From positions 434,001-498,000 of the forward strand of contig NZ_JAUSCJ010000022.1 of assembly GCF_030651185.1 (NCBI RefSeq): DNA of 64,000 nucleotides. Reading direction: 5' to 3'. Below are positions 8,111 through 16,234 of the stretch, piece by piece. This DNA is from Phenylobacterium sp. GTDB taxonomy: Bacteria; Pseudomonadota; Alphaproteobacteria; Caulobacterales; Caulobacteraceae. Made by a program: the position numbers and the translations under genes. The notes beneath the pieces were generated by a model that was not told the origin of the DNA, ran no database searches, and saw only the letters and a program-made list of their open reading frames with translations. The first letter of the stretch is position 1. Every line of letters starts with the position of its first letter.

Positions 8111-8677
8111 CTACGCCCGGCCCGCCTCCGCCGTCAGCAGGCTCGCATCGACGCCCAGCTTGGCCAGGGCCTTGGTCCATTTTCGGTCGTGGTCGGGGTC
8201 GAAGATCAGGCCTTCGTCGGCGGGACAGGTGAGCCAGACGTTTTCGCGGATCTCATATTCCAGTTGGCCTGCCCCCCAGCCGGCGTAGCCGAGCGCCAGC
8301 AGGGCGCGGCGCGGGTGATTCTCGGCGCCCATGGCCTCCAGGGCCTCGCGGGTGGGGGTGAGCGCGACGCCGCCGCCCAACTCGATGCTGTGGTCGCCGG
8401 CGCTGTAGTCGTCGGTGTGGACCACGAAGCCGCGCTCGCGCTGCACGGGCCCGCCGATCAGCACCAGGTCGGGCGGGATCTCGATCTGCGCCTTCACGTC
8501 GAGGCGTTTCAGCAGGTCGGGCACGGTCAGGCCCTCGACGGGCCGGTTCACGGCGATGCCCATGGCGTGGGTCTCGTCGTGGGCGCAGACCAGCACCAGG
8601 GCGCGCTCGAAGCGCGGGTCGCCGATGCCGGGCATGGCGATCAAGAGCTGGCCGCAAAGGAAGGTGGCGTCGTCCAT
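8111..8677 (-). CDS. algH: YqgE/AlgH family protein
   Basis: This 188-residue protein belongs to the YqgE/AlgH (DUF179) family. It shows the family opening FLCGQLLIAMPGIGD with the early PGIGDPRFERAL block and the GGPVQRERGFVVH motif in the middle. The fold is known but a biochemical function is not established; AlgH affects alginate production in Pseudomonas. It is convergent with pdeA across a palindromic repeat and divergent from the peroxiredoxin gene, with a 115-base gap. Confidence 0.92.
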   Translation of the reverse strand: MDDATFLCGQLLIAMPGIGDPRFERALVLVCAHDETHAMGIAVNRPVEGLTVPDLLKRLDVKAQIEIPPDLVLIGGPVQRERGFVVHTDDYSAGDHSIELGGGVALTPTREALEAMGAENHPRRALLALGYAGWGAGQLEYEIRENVWLTCPADEGLIFDPDHDRKWTKALAKLGVDASLLTAEAGRA

Positions 8678-8792
8678 CTTCCCTAGTTTGAAGGCGAACG
8701 CGGCGCTTTCAAGTCTCGACCCCAGAAGTTCTGCGTTGAACGCCGCCCTGGCGGGTTTATCTGGTTTCCAACGCCATCACGGGAGAGAGACC

Positions 8793-9275
8793 ATGACCAT
8801 CAAAGTCGGCGACAAGCTGCCCAGCGCCAACCTCATCGCCGGAACCGCCGAAGGTCCCAAGCCCACCACCACCGACGAGATTTTCGGCGGCAAGAAGGTG
8901 GCCTTCTTCGCCGTCCCCGGCGCCTTCACCCCCACCTGCTCGGCCAAGCACGTGCCCGGCTACAAGGACCTGGCGGGCGACATCAAGGGCAAGGGCGTTG
9001 ACGCCATCGTCTGCCTGTCGGTGAACGACGCCTTCGTCATGAAGGCCTGGGGTGAGAACCAGGGCGTGCTGGACACCATCCAGATGATCGCCGACCCGGC
9101 CGGCGACTTCACCAAGGCCGTGGGCCTGGACATGGACGGCTCCAAGTTCGGCCTGGGCCTGCGTTCGCAGCGCTATTCGATGATCGTCGAGGACGGCGTG
9201 GTGAAGGAGCTCAACGTCGAGGCGCCCGGCGAATTCAAGGTCTCGGCCGCCGACTACCTGCTGGCCCAGCTCTAG
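8793..9275 (+). CDS. Prx5-type peroxiredoxin
   Basis: This 160-residue peroxiredoxin reduces hydrogen peroxide and organic peroxides with thiol reductants. The peroxidatic cysteine is C49 in PGAFTPTC, the signature of the Prx5/AhpE-like atypical class, and the RSQRYSMIVEDG segment supplies the conserved arginine. The ATG at 8793 follows GGGAGAGAG, a strong ribosome-binding site; the longer open frame upstream is not needed. Its TAG stop overlaps the stop of the convergent mpg gene within a shared CTAG. Confidence 0.93.
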   Translation: MTIKVGDKLPSANLIAGTAEGPKPTTTDEIFGGKKVAFFAVPGAFTPTCSAKHVPGYKDLAGDIKGKGVDAIVCLSVNDAFVMKAWGENQGVLDTIQMIADPAGDFTKAVGLDMDGSKFGLGLRSQRYSMIVEDGVVKELNVEAPGEFKVSAADYLLAQL

Positions 9276-9871
9276 ACCGACTTCGGGAACGGCCGGCTCA
9301 GGAATTTCGAGCCGGCCAGACCGTAGCGCCAGGGGGTCTGCACCCCCTTGGTGAGGCCGATCCGTGGGCCCACCACGATCTGCCAATCCTGCATCGAAGG
9401 TTCCAGGGCGAAGGGCGGTTTGTCCAGCGGCGCCTCGTCGTGCTCACGGGAGATGGCCAGGGCCTGGCACAGGCGTCCCGGCCCGGCGCAGAGCAGGCGC
9501 GCGGCTTCGGCACCGCGCCGTTCACGCATCAGATCGAGGCCGCTCATCGGCTCCAGGGCGCGGATCAGCACCGCGCTGCCCGGCGTGTCGCCGCAGACGA
9601 AATTCAGGCACCAGTGCAGGCCGTAGGCGCGGTAGACATAGGCTCGGCCGATGGGACCGAACATGGCGGCGTTGCGCGGCGTCGGGCCATTGAAGGCGTG
9701 GCTGGCGGGGTCCTCGTGGTGATAGGCCTCGGTCTCCACGATGCGGCCGCCGACCCCGTCCACGGTGAGGATCGTGCCGATCAGGTCCCGCGCCACGGCC
9801 GCGGGATGCCGCGCGAACAGCTTGACGCCGGGTTCGCTTGGGTCCGAACTGGGGACAAGAAAAGAACTCAT
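9272..9871 (-). CDS. mpg: 3-methyladenine DNA glycosylase (AAG/Mpg family)
   Basis: This 199-residue protein is an AAG-type glycosylase that removes alkylated purines from DNA. The motif RIVETEAYHHEDPASHAFNG, with the catalytic glutamate in VETEAY, and the AYVYRAYGLHWCLNFV block are diagnostic. Its stop overlaps that of the peroxiredoxin gene. The window also encodes an unrelated Tag-type glycosylase at 60052, so the cell has two routes for alkylated-base repair. Confidence 0.93.
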   Translation of the reverse strand: MSSFLVPSSDPSEPGVKLFARHPAAVARDLIGTILTVDGVGGRIVETEAYHHEDPASHAFNGPTPRNAAMFGPIGRAYVYRAYGLHWCLNFVCGDTPGSAVLIRALEPMSGLDLMRERRGAEAARLLCAGPGRLCQALAISREHDEAPLDKPPFALEPSMQDWQIVVGPRIGLTKGVQTPWRYGLAGSKFLSRPFPKSV

Positions 9872-9885
9872 CAGGGAAGAACGCC

Positions 9886-11070
9886 ATGCCTTATGTTGAG
9901 GGCCAGACCATCCACGACGCCGACAGTCATGTCATGGAGCTTCCCGGGGCCATCCTCCCCTATGTGGAGGCCAAGCACCGCGACGAATTCGCCGCCAAGA
10001 CCGCCAAGAAGAACACCCTCGTCGAATGGTCGGCCAAGGCCCAGGCCCTGCACGACGACCCGGAGTTCCGCGCGGGCGACGAAGCCAACCTGCTGCTGCG
10101 CAAGAACTTCCAGGCGATGGGGTCGTTCCGCAACGCCGACCGGCCCAAGGCGCTGGACCTGCTGGGCTTCACCAGCCAGCTGGTCTTCACCACCGCCGCG
10201 CTCGGAAACTACGGGCTGGAGGAGATGGGCGAGGTGGAGCTCGCCGTCGCCGGCGCCCGGGCCCACAACCGGATGATGACCGACTTCTGCGCGGTGGACC
10301 GCCGCCTGCTGGCCACCGGCTATGTCACGCTCGTCGATCTCGACCGGGCCGCCGACATCGCCCGCGAGGCCATCGAGATGGGCTGCAAGGGTCTGATCAT
10401 CCCCTCGCGCCACCCGCCGCACCATTCCCCCAGCCACAGCGGCCTCGATCGCCTGTGGGCGGTGGCCCAGGAGGCCGGCGTGCCGATCCTGTTCCACGTC
10501 GGCGGCGAGGAGAAGATGCACGAGGCCTATCTGGAGAACGGCGGGGCCCGCGTGCTGGACTTCCACGGCGGGGCGGAGAACTTCACCTCGCTGACCTTCA
10601 TGGCGATCCCGCTGTCGGTCTGGCAGAGCCTGTCGGCCCTGGTGATCGACGGGGTGTTCGACCGCTTCCCGAACCTGAAATTCGGGGCCATCGAGCTGGG
10701 GGCCTCGTGGCTGCCCAGCCTGATGCGGTTCATGGACTCAGGCGCCGCGGCCTTCGGCAAGGAGGAGCGGCTGCAGAAGCTTTCAGGGAAACCCAGCGAA
10801 ATCCTGCGCCGCCAACTGCGGGTGACCCCCTATCCGCACGAGGACACCGCCTGGATCATCGCCAATTCGGGCCCGGAGATGTGCCTGTTCTCCTCGGACT
10901 TCCCGCACATCGAGGGCGGCCGCAATCCGCTGAAACGGTTCAACGATGCGCTGGAGGGCGCCTCGGACGCCGCCAAGCGTGGCTTCTACCGCGACAACTT
11001 CATCGACCTGATGGGCAAGGGACTCGACCCCAGCCTGCGCGATCACCCGGCGCTGATGGCCGCGGAGTAG
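9886..11070 (+). CDS. Amidohydrolase 2 family protein
   Basis: This 394-residue protein is a PF04909-type metal-dependent hydrolase related to ACMSD and other decarboxylases/hydrolases. The N-terminal HDADSHVME carries the metal-binding DxDxH motif (D11, D13, H15), a later FHVGG holds a histidine ligand, and FSSDFPHIEGG supplies the C-terminal aspartate. I start at the ATG at 9886 (MPYVEGQTI), which follows a CAGGGAAG ribosome-binding site; the frame is open from 9838 but those codons overlap the start of mpg. Proteins of this size and type act in aromatic or other catabolic pathways; the substrate is not evident. Confidence 0.85.
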   Translation: MPYVEGQTIHDADSHVMELPGAILPYVEAKHRDEFAAKTAKKNTLVEWSAKAQALHDDPEFRAGDEANLLLRKNFQAMGSFRNADRPKALDLLGFTSQLVFTTAALGNYGLEEMGEVELAVAGARAHNRMMTDFCAVDRRLLATGYVTLVDLDRAADIAREAIEMGCKGLIIPSRHPPHHSPSHSGLDRLWAVAQEAGVPILFHVGGEEKMHEAYLENGGARVLDFHGGAENFTSLTFMAIPLSVWQSLSALVIDGVFDRFPNLKFGAIELGASWLPSLMRFMDSGAAAFGKEERLQKLSGKPSEILRRQLRVTPYPHEDTAWIIANSGPEMCLFSSDFPHIEGGRNPLKRFNDALEGASDAAKRGFYRDNFIDLMGKGLDPSLRDHPALMAAE

Positions 11071-11099
11071 GCCGAGGCCGCGGGCTCCGCTAGGCTGGC

Positions 11100-11125
11100 G
11101 TAACCAATCCTCCCGGCCCTGCGTA
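11100..11125 (+). promoter_or_regulatory. Predicted SigF-type autoregulatory promoter
   Basis: GTAACC at 11100-11105 is followed after exactly 16 bases by CGTA at 11122-11125, 13 bases before the sigF GTG codon. The C. crescentus SigF promoter consensus, as I recall it, is GTAACC-N16-CGAA, so only one base differs. This suggests SigF drives its own operon. Confidence 0.7.
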
Positions 11126-11138
11126 CCTGAGACGACAC

Positions 11139-11684
11139 GTGGACCAGACCGAAGCACGACTGCGGGCCTTGATGCTCGCCGGCCTGGCCGGCGACGCCGC
11201 GGCGCATCGCGCTCTGCTGGCCGAGCTGGGCCGGCTGCTGCGGCGCTACTATGCGCGGCGGCTGGGCTTCGGAGCGCCGGAGGCCGAAGACCTCGTCCAG
11301 GAAACCTTGATCGCCGTGCATACCCGTCGCGCCACCTATGATCCGCAGCAGCCCTTCACCGCCTGGGCCTATGCGATCGCGCGCTACAAGATGATCGACC
11401 ATCTGCGGCGAATGAAGGTGCGGCCCTCTTCGCCCCTGGAGGAGGCCGGCGACCTGTTCACCGACGGCGGCGCCGAGGACCTGGTGGTCAAGCGCGATCT
11501 CGACCGCGTGCTGGCGCAGGTCTCGGCCCGCACCGGCGCCCTGATCCGCGACGTGAAGGTCGAGGGGCTGTCGACCCGCGAGGCCGCCGAGAAGCATGGT
11601 CTGTCAGAGACCGCGGTGAAGGTCGCCGTCCATCGCGGCCTGAAGGCGCTGACCTCCAAGTTCGGAGGCGGCCGTGAAGACTGA
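11139..11684 (+). CDS. sigF: ECF sigma factor, SigF type
   Basis: This 181-residue extracytoplasmic-function sigma factor has region 2 (about 15-85, with the AEDLVQETLIAVH and FTAWAYAIARYKMIDHLRR segments) and region 4 (about 125-175, ending in the TAVKVAVHRGLKAL helix-turn-helix). The GTG start at 11139 lies just downstream of a SigF-type promoter. The gene overlaps the NrsF-type anti-sigma gene by 11 bases, the arrangement of the C. crescentus sigF-nrsF pair that responds to chromate and cadmium. The assignment as SigF rests on this partner and promoter as well as the protein. Confidence 0.85.
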   Translation: MDQTEARLRALMLAGLAGDAAAHRALLAELGRLLRRYYARRLGFGAPEAEDLVQETLIAVHTRRATYDPQQPFTAWAYAIARYKMIDHLRRMKVRPSSPLEEAGDLFTDGGAEDLVVKRDLDRVLAQVSARTGALIRDVKVEGLSTREAAEKHGLSETAVKVAVHRGLKALTSKFGGGRED

Positions 11685-12315
11685 CGACCTGATCGAAAAG
11701 CTGTCGGCTGGGCTGGAGCCCGCGTCCCCTTGGTGGGTGACGCGGCGCATCCTGATCGGCCTCGGTTGCGGGGCCTTGTTCTCGGCCCTGCTGATGATCG
11801 TCTGGCTGGGGGTGCGGCCCGATCTGATGGACGCCATGACCGGGACGATGTTCTGGATGAAGTTCGGCTACACCCTGGCCTGCTCGGCGGTGCTGGTCGC
11901 GGCCCTGATCCGGGTGGCGCGGCCGGGCGGATCGATGGGCTCGCTGGCCTGGGCCCTGGCGGCGCCCTTCGCCCTGGTGGGGGGCATGGCGCTGTGGCGG
12001 CTGGCCAACGCCGAGCCGGTCATCCGCTATGGGATGCTGATGGGGGATTCCGCCGAGGTCTGTCCCTGGCGGATCGCCGTCCTCAGCCTTCCGATCTTCG
12101 CGGGCGCGGTCTGGGCGCTGCGGGGACTGGCCCCCACGCGACTGGTGCTATCGGGCTTCGTGGCCGGCGGCTGCGCCGGGGCCATGGGCGCCTGGATCTA
12201 CGCCTTCCACTGCAACGAGAGCGCCGCGGCCTTCGTGGCCCTCTGGTACACGGCGGGTATGGCTGTGGTGGCGTTGCTGGGGGCGCTGGCGGGGCGGCGG
12301 TTGCTGCGGTGGTGA
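11674..12315 (+). CDS. nrsF: NrsF-type membrane anti-sigma factor (DUF1109)
   Basis: This 213-residue protein has a short cytoplasmic N-terminus and about six membrane helices, as in the DUF1109/NrsF family. NrsF holds SigF at the membrane until heavy metals act on two cysteines. In C. crescentus those are, as I recall, C131 and C181; here the only matching pair is C130 (AEVCPWR) and C180 (AFHCNES), offset by one residue. The GTG start overlaps the end of sigF, so the sigma and anti-sigma proteins are made in a coupled ratio. Other cysteines (C32, C70, C167) lie in predicted helices. Confidence 0.87.
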   Translation: MKTDDLIEKLSAGLEPASPWWVTRRILIGLGCGALFSALLMIVWLGVRPDLMDAMTGTMFWMKFGYTLACSAVLVAALIRVARPGGSMGSLAWALAAPFALVGGMALWRLANAEPVIRYGMLMGDSAEVCPWRIAVLSLPIFAGAVWALRGLAPTRLVLSGFVAGGCAGAMGAWIYAFHCNESAAAFVALWYTAGMAVVALLGALAGRRLLRW

Positions 12316-12479
12316 GCCAACTCGCCCCCCGTTGACCCTCCCACGGCGACGCCGTAGCCTCGCCGCATGTCAACCATTGCGTGACCCTGACGCCGTGCTC
12401 CGCACGGTGTCGCCAGCCTCCATCGCGGACCGCGCAAGCGGCCGCATTGCTGCGTCATGCCCGTTGAAGGACTTCCCCA

Positions 12480-13013
12480 TTGAAAACCAGCCCACCGTCT
12501 GGCGTGGAGCGCCTGCGCATTGAGCCCGAGCGTCCCGGTGACGCGAACGAGATCAGCCAACTCACGACCACGGCCTTCGCGCCGATGCCGTTCAGCGACG
12601 GCGACGAGGCCCGCGTCATTGACGACCTGCGCGCGGCCGGGGCCCTGACCATCTCCCTTGTCGCGGTCACCGCCGAGGGCGAGCTGGTTGGCCATATCGC
12701 CTTCTCTGGTGTCCGTATCGACGGCCAACCAGGCGACTGGTACGGGCTCGGGCCGGTCTCGGTCGCGCCGCCGATGCAAGGGCAAGGGGTCGGCAGCGCC
12801 CTGATCGCCAACGGATTGGATCGCCTGAGAGGCTTGGACGCCGCGGGATGTGTTCTGCTGGGAAACCCGGACTACTACCGCCGCTTCGGGTTTCTGAGCG
12901 ACCCCACGCTCACCTATCAGGGCCAACCCAATCGGTACTTCCAGCAGCTCGCCCTGAAGGGCCCGCCCGCGAGAGGGGACGCCAGCTTCCATCCCGCGTT
13001 CGATCCGCCCTGA
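12480..13013 (+). CDS. GNAT family N-acetyltransferase (YhbS-like)
   Basis: This 177-residue protein is a GNAT acetyltransferase of the YhbS type: IAFSGVRI, then GLGPVSVAPPMQGQGVGSALI with the acetyl-CoA loop QGQGVG, then GNPDYYRRFGF. I use the TTG at 12480, which follows GAAGGA by 8 bases; a GTG at 12504 is possible but lacks a ribosome-binding site. The 164 bases before it carry short GC-rich repeats but no gene. The substrate is unknown. Confidence 0.82.
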   Translation: MKTSPPSGVERLRIEPERPGDANEISQLTTTAFAPMPFSDGDEARVIDDLRAAGALTISLVAVTAEGELVGHIAFSGVRIDGQPGDWYGLGPVSVAPPMQGQGVGSALIANGLDRLRGLDAAGCVLLGNPDYYRRFGFLSDPTLTYQGQPNRYFQQLALKGPPARGDASFHPAFDPP

Positions 13014-13040
13014 TGGGTCTCGCCGGATCGTGAGTCCGCC

Positions 13041-14783
13041 CTAGCCGCCCAGGGCATGCGCGCTGACCGCCTCATAGTCGGCCGCGCCTTCCATGACCCC
13101 TTCGGCCAGGCCCGGCGCCTGGGCCAGGACCTGGGCTGAGTAGACGCGGGCCAGGGCGGCCTTGCTGGCCGACCAGTCGTCAGTGGCGTCCACGAGGGCG
13201 AGGGCCTGGAGGCCCAGCATCCAGCCGCCCAGCACATCGCCGGCCAGCTTCAGATAGGGCGTGGCGCCCGACAGGGCGTTGGGGCCCTTGTTGGCGAGGA
13301 TCCAGTCGGTGGCGCGTTCCAGGGCCGCGACGCCGGCCTCCAGACGGGCGCCGACGGTCTCGAGACCGGGCATGCCGGACAGCGCGTTCGCGGTCTCGTG
13401 CATCTCGGCGGCCAGGGCGTCCATGACGCCGCCGTTCTCCATCGGCGCCTTGCGGCCCACCAGGTCGATGGCCTGGATGCCATTGGTGCCCTCGTAGATC
13501 GGGGCGATGCGGGCGTCGCGATAGTGCTGCGCCGCGCCGGTCTCCTCGATGAAGCCCATGCCGCCGTGGATCTGCACCCCCATGGAGGCGACCTCCACGC
13601 CGATATCGGTGGACCAGGCCTTGGCGATGGGGGTGAAGAGTTCGGCGCGGGCCTTGGCCACGGCGCGGGCGGCCTCATTGGGCGCCAGCCGGGCCACGTC
13701 GTTCAGCACGCCGGTGGACAGGCAGATGGCGCGGGCGGCCTCGATCTTGGCCTTCATCAGCAGCAGGGAGCGGCGGATGTCCGGGTGGCCGTAGATGGCG
13801 CCGTCGGACGTCCAGGCGGCGCGGCCCTGCTTGCGTTCCTGTGCGAAGGCCAGGGCCTGCTGGAAGGCGCGCTCGGCGATGGCCACGCCCTGGACGCCCA
13901 CCTGCAGGCGGGCGGCGTTCATCATGACGAACATGTGGGCGATGCCATTGTTGAGCTCCCCCACCAGCTCGGCCTGGGCGCCTTCGAACAGCATGACGCA
14001 GGTGGGCGAGCCGTGAATGCCCAGCTTGTGCTCGATGGAGCCGGCCCGCAGGTCGTTGGGATCGCCGAGGTTCCCCTCGTCGTCCACCAGCCGCTTGGTG
14101 GCCAGGAACAGGCTGATGCCCTTCACCCCCGCAGGCGCGTCGGGCAGGCGGGCCAGGACCAGGTGGCAGATGTTGTCGGCGGCGTCGTGGTCGCCCCAGG
14201 TGATGTAGATCTTCTGGCCGTGCAGGCGGTAGCCGCCCTGGCCGTCGGGCTCGGCCCGGGTGGTGACGGCGGCGAGGTCGGAGCCCGCCTGCGGCTCGGT
14301 GAGGTTCATGGTGCCGGTCCACTCGCCGGAGACCAGCTTGGGCAGGACCAGACGCTTCTGCCGCTCGGTGCCGTGCAGGGCCAGGGCCTCGATGGCGCCC
14401 TGGGTCAGCATCGGGCAGAGGCCGAAGGCCATGTTGGCGGCGTGGACCATCTCGAAGACCGCCAGGCCGAGCGCGCCGGTCAGCCCCTGGCCGCCATATT
14501 CCGGATCGGCCGACAGGGCGTTCCAGCCGCCGGCCACAAAGGCCTGATAGGCGGCGGCGAAGCCCGGCGCGGCGGTCACCTTGCCGTTGGCGTACTTGGC
14601 GCCCTGCGTGTCTCCCGTGCGGTTGAGGGGGGCGAGCTCGCTCTCAACGAAGGCGCCGGCGGCCTCCAGCACGGCGACAACGGTGTCCTCGTCCAGGTCG
14701 GGGAAGGCCTCCCCCATCAGGGCCGAGTGACCCACCGTCTTGAGGGCGAAGGCGAGGTCGCGGACCGGGGCGCGGAAGGTCAT
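13041..14783 (-). CDS. Acyl-CoA dehydrogenase
   Basis: This 580-residue flavoprotein is a long-form acyl-CoA dehydrogenase that oxidises acyl-CoA to the 2-enoyl form in fatty-acid breakdown. It carries the NLTEPQAGSDLAAV and KIYITWGDHD flavin-domain motifs and the QIHGGMGFIEETGAAQHYRDARI block near the catalytic base. Its extra C-terminal domain of about 120 residues is normal for this class (PF12806 type). It stands alone, convergent with the GNAT gene and divergent from the b561-YceI gene. Confidence 0.92.
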   Translation of the reverse strand: MTFRAPVRDLAFALKTVGHSALMGEAFPDLDEDTVVAVLEAAGAFVESELAPLNRTGDTQGAKYANGKVTAAPGFAAAYQAFVAGGWNALSADPEYGGQGLTGALGLAVFEMVHAANMAFGLCPMLTQGAIEALALHGTERQKRLVLPKLVSGEWTGTMNLTEPQAGSDLAAVTTRAEPDGQGGYRLHGQKIYITWGDHDAADNICHLVLARLPDAPAGVKGISLFLATKRLVDDEGNLGDPNDLRAGSIEHKLGIHGSPTCVMLFEGAQAELVGELNNGIAHMFVMMNAARLQVGVQGVAIAERAFQQALAFAQERKQGRAAWTSDGAIYGHPDIRRSLLLMKAKIEAARAICLSTGVLNDVARLAPNEAARAVAKARAELFTPIAKAWSTDIGVEVASMGVQIHGGMGFIEETGAAQHYRDARIAPIYEGTNGIQAIDLVGRKAPMENGGVMDALAAEMHETANALSGMPGLETVGARLEAGVAALERATDWILANKGPNALSGATPYLKLAGDVLGGWMLGLQALALVDATDDWSASKAALARVYSAQVLAQAPGLAEGVMEGAADYEAVSAHALGG

Positions 14784-14971
14784 GGGCGGCTCCTGAGAAG
14801 TACGGTGGGTGTCTACCCCGATGCCCTGGGGTGCGCCAAGGCGGAGGTGTCACGGCTTCGTGAGGCCCGCGCCGCTTTTCAGCCGCGCTCGGCTCGGACC
14901 ATCCTCTGGGCTGGCAAGGAAAACGCGATGATCCCGGTGACGCCTTCGATCTGCTGTTCGAGGTGGGGTTC

Positions 14972-16234
14972 GTGAAGACCCAGGATCGCTACAGAACCCC
15001 CGCCATCGTCCTGCACTGGCTGATCGCCGCGGCGATCCTGTTCCAGATGCAGCTGCCCTGGCGCTTCCACGGCCTGAAGACGCCGGAAGCCTTCGCGCTG
15101 ATCCAGCTCCACAAGTCGGTGGGGATCACCATCCTGGTGCTCAGCCTGGCGAGGCTCGGCTGGCGCCTGGCCAACCCGCCGCCGCCGGAGCCGGAGACCC
15201 TGGCGCCCTGGGAGCGGTGGCTGTCGCAGACCGTCCACTGGGGCCTCTACGTCCTGATGATCGGCATGCCGATCACCGGCTGGATCATGGTCTCCACCAG
15301 CAAGACCGGCATTCCGACGGTGCTGTGGGGCGCGATCCCCTGGCCGCACGCGCCGGGCTTCGCCGCGATGGCGTCTGCGGGCCGCGAGGTCTGGAACGGC
15401 GTCGCCCAGGAGACCCACGAACTGCTGGGCTGGGGCTTCTACCTCCTGATCGGCCTGCACGTGGCCGGCGCCCTGAAACACCAGCTGTTCAGCCGCGACG
15501 AGCCGGTCCTGGCCCGCATGGTGCCGGGCGCGGTGGCCGGCCGCTGGCTGGAGCCACGCCTGGCGCTGATCGCTCTGGGGGTCGTCTTCGCCATCGGCGG
15601 CGCCTGGCTGATCCATCCGAAGCCCACCGCCTCCGCGCCCCTGCCGCCGCCTCTCGTCCAGACCGCCGAGCCGGTGACGCCCGTCGTCACGCCGGCCGCG
15701 GTTCCGGCGCCGATCGCCGAGGTGGCCGCAGCGCCGGCCGAGGCTTCGAAGTGGACCGTCGCCAAGAGCTCGACCCTTGGCTTCTCCACCTCCTGGGGCG
15801 GCCAGGCGCTGGAGGGCCGGTTCGACCAGTGGACCGCCGACATCGCCTTCTCGCCGGACGCGCTGGACCGCAGCCACGTCAAGGTGACCATCGACCTGGC
15901 CTCCGTCGCCACCGGCGATCCGCAGCGCGACGTGGCCCTGCCGGGCGCCGACTTCTTTGACGTGGCGCAGCATCCCAGGGCGATCTTCACCGCCGACCGG
16001 TTCGAGGCCGCCGGTCAGAACCGCTATGTCGCCCACGGCAAGCTCGCCCTGCGCGGGGTCACCAAGCCGGTGCGGCTGCCCTTCACCCTGAAGATCGACG
16101 GCGACAAGGCGCGCATGAGCGGTGTAACCAGCCTCGACCGGACCGCCTTCGGCGTGGGGCAGGGCGAGTGGCAGGCGACCGATCAGATTCCAGCTCAGGT
16201 GAAGGTGAGCGTGCAGCTCACGGCGACGCGCTAG
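14972..16234 (+). CDS. Cytochrome b561-YceI fusion protein
   Basis: This 420-residue protein joins two families. Residues 1-about 185 form a four-helix cytochrome b561 domain with histidines suited to heme ligation (IVLHWLIAA, IQLHKSVG, TVHWGLY, IGLHVAG). After a further helix and a proline/alanine-rich linker, residues about 245-420 form a YceI-type lipocalin domain (SHVKVTIDLASV, HPRAIFTADRF, GVTKPVRLPF). YceI domains bind polyisoprenoids such as ubiquinone precursors, so the fusion may bring a lipid quinone to the membrane cytochrome; that is inference. GTG at 14972 follows GAGGTGGGG; GTG at 14963 is an alternative. Confidence 0.88.
   Translation: MKTQDRYRTPAIVLHWLIAAAILFQMQLPWRFHGLKTPEAFALIQLHKSVGITILVLSLARLGWRLANPPPPEPETLAPWERWLSQTVHWGLYVLMIGMPITGWIMVSTSKTGIPTVLWGAIPWPHAPGFAAMASAGREVWNGVAQETHELLGWGFYLLIGLHVAGALKHQLFSRDEPVLARMVPGAVAGRWLEPRLALIALGVVFAIGGAWLIHPKPTASAPLPPPLVQTAEPVTPVVTPAAVPAPIAEVAAAPAEASKWTVAKSSTLGFSTSWGGQALEGRFDQWTADIAFSPDALDRSHVKVTIDLASVATGDPQRDVALPGADFFDVAQHPRAIFTADRFEAAGQNRYVAHGKLALRGVTKPVRLPFTLKIDGDKARMSGVTSLDRTAFGVGQGEWQATDQIPAQVKVSVQLTATR

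Noticed and set aside
13398-14975. Open frame of 525 codons opposite the acyl-CoA dehydrogenase
   Set aside because: It is a GC-driven shadow rich in G, H, Q and V with no recognisable domain.
16122-16150. GTAACC inside the YceI domain as a SigF promoter
   Set aside because: The base block 16 positions downstream does not match CGAA, and it lies inside a coding region.
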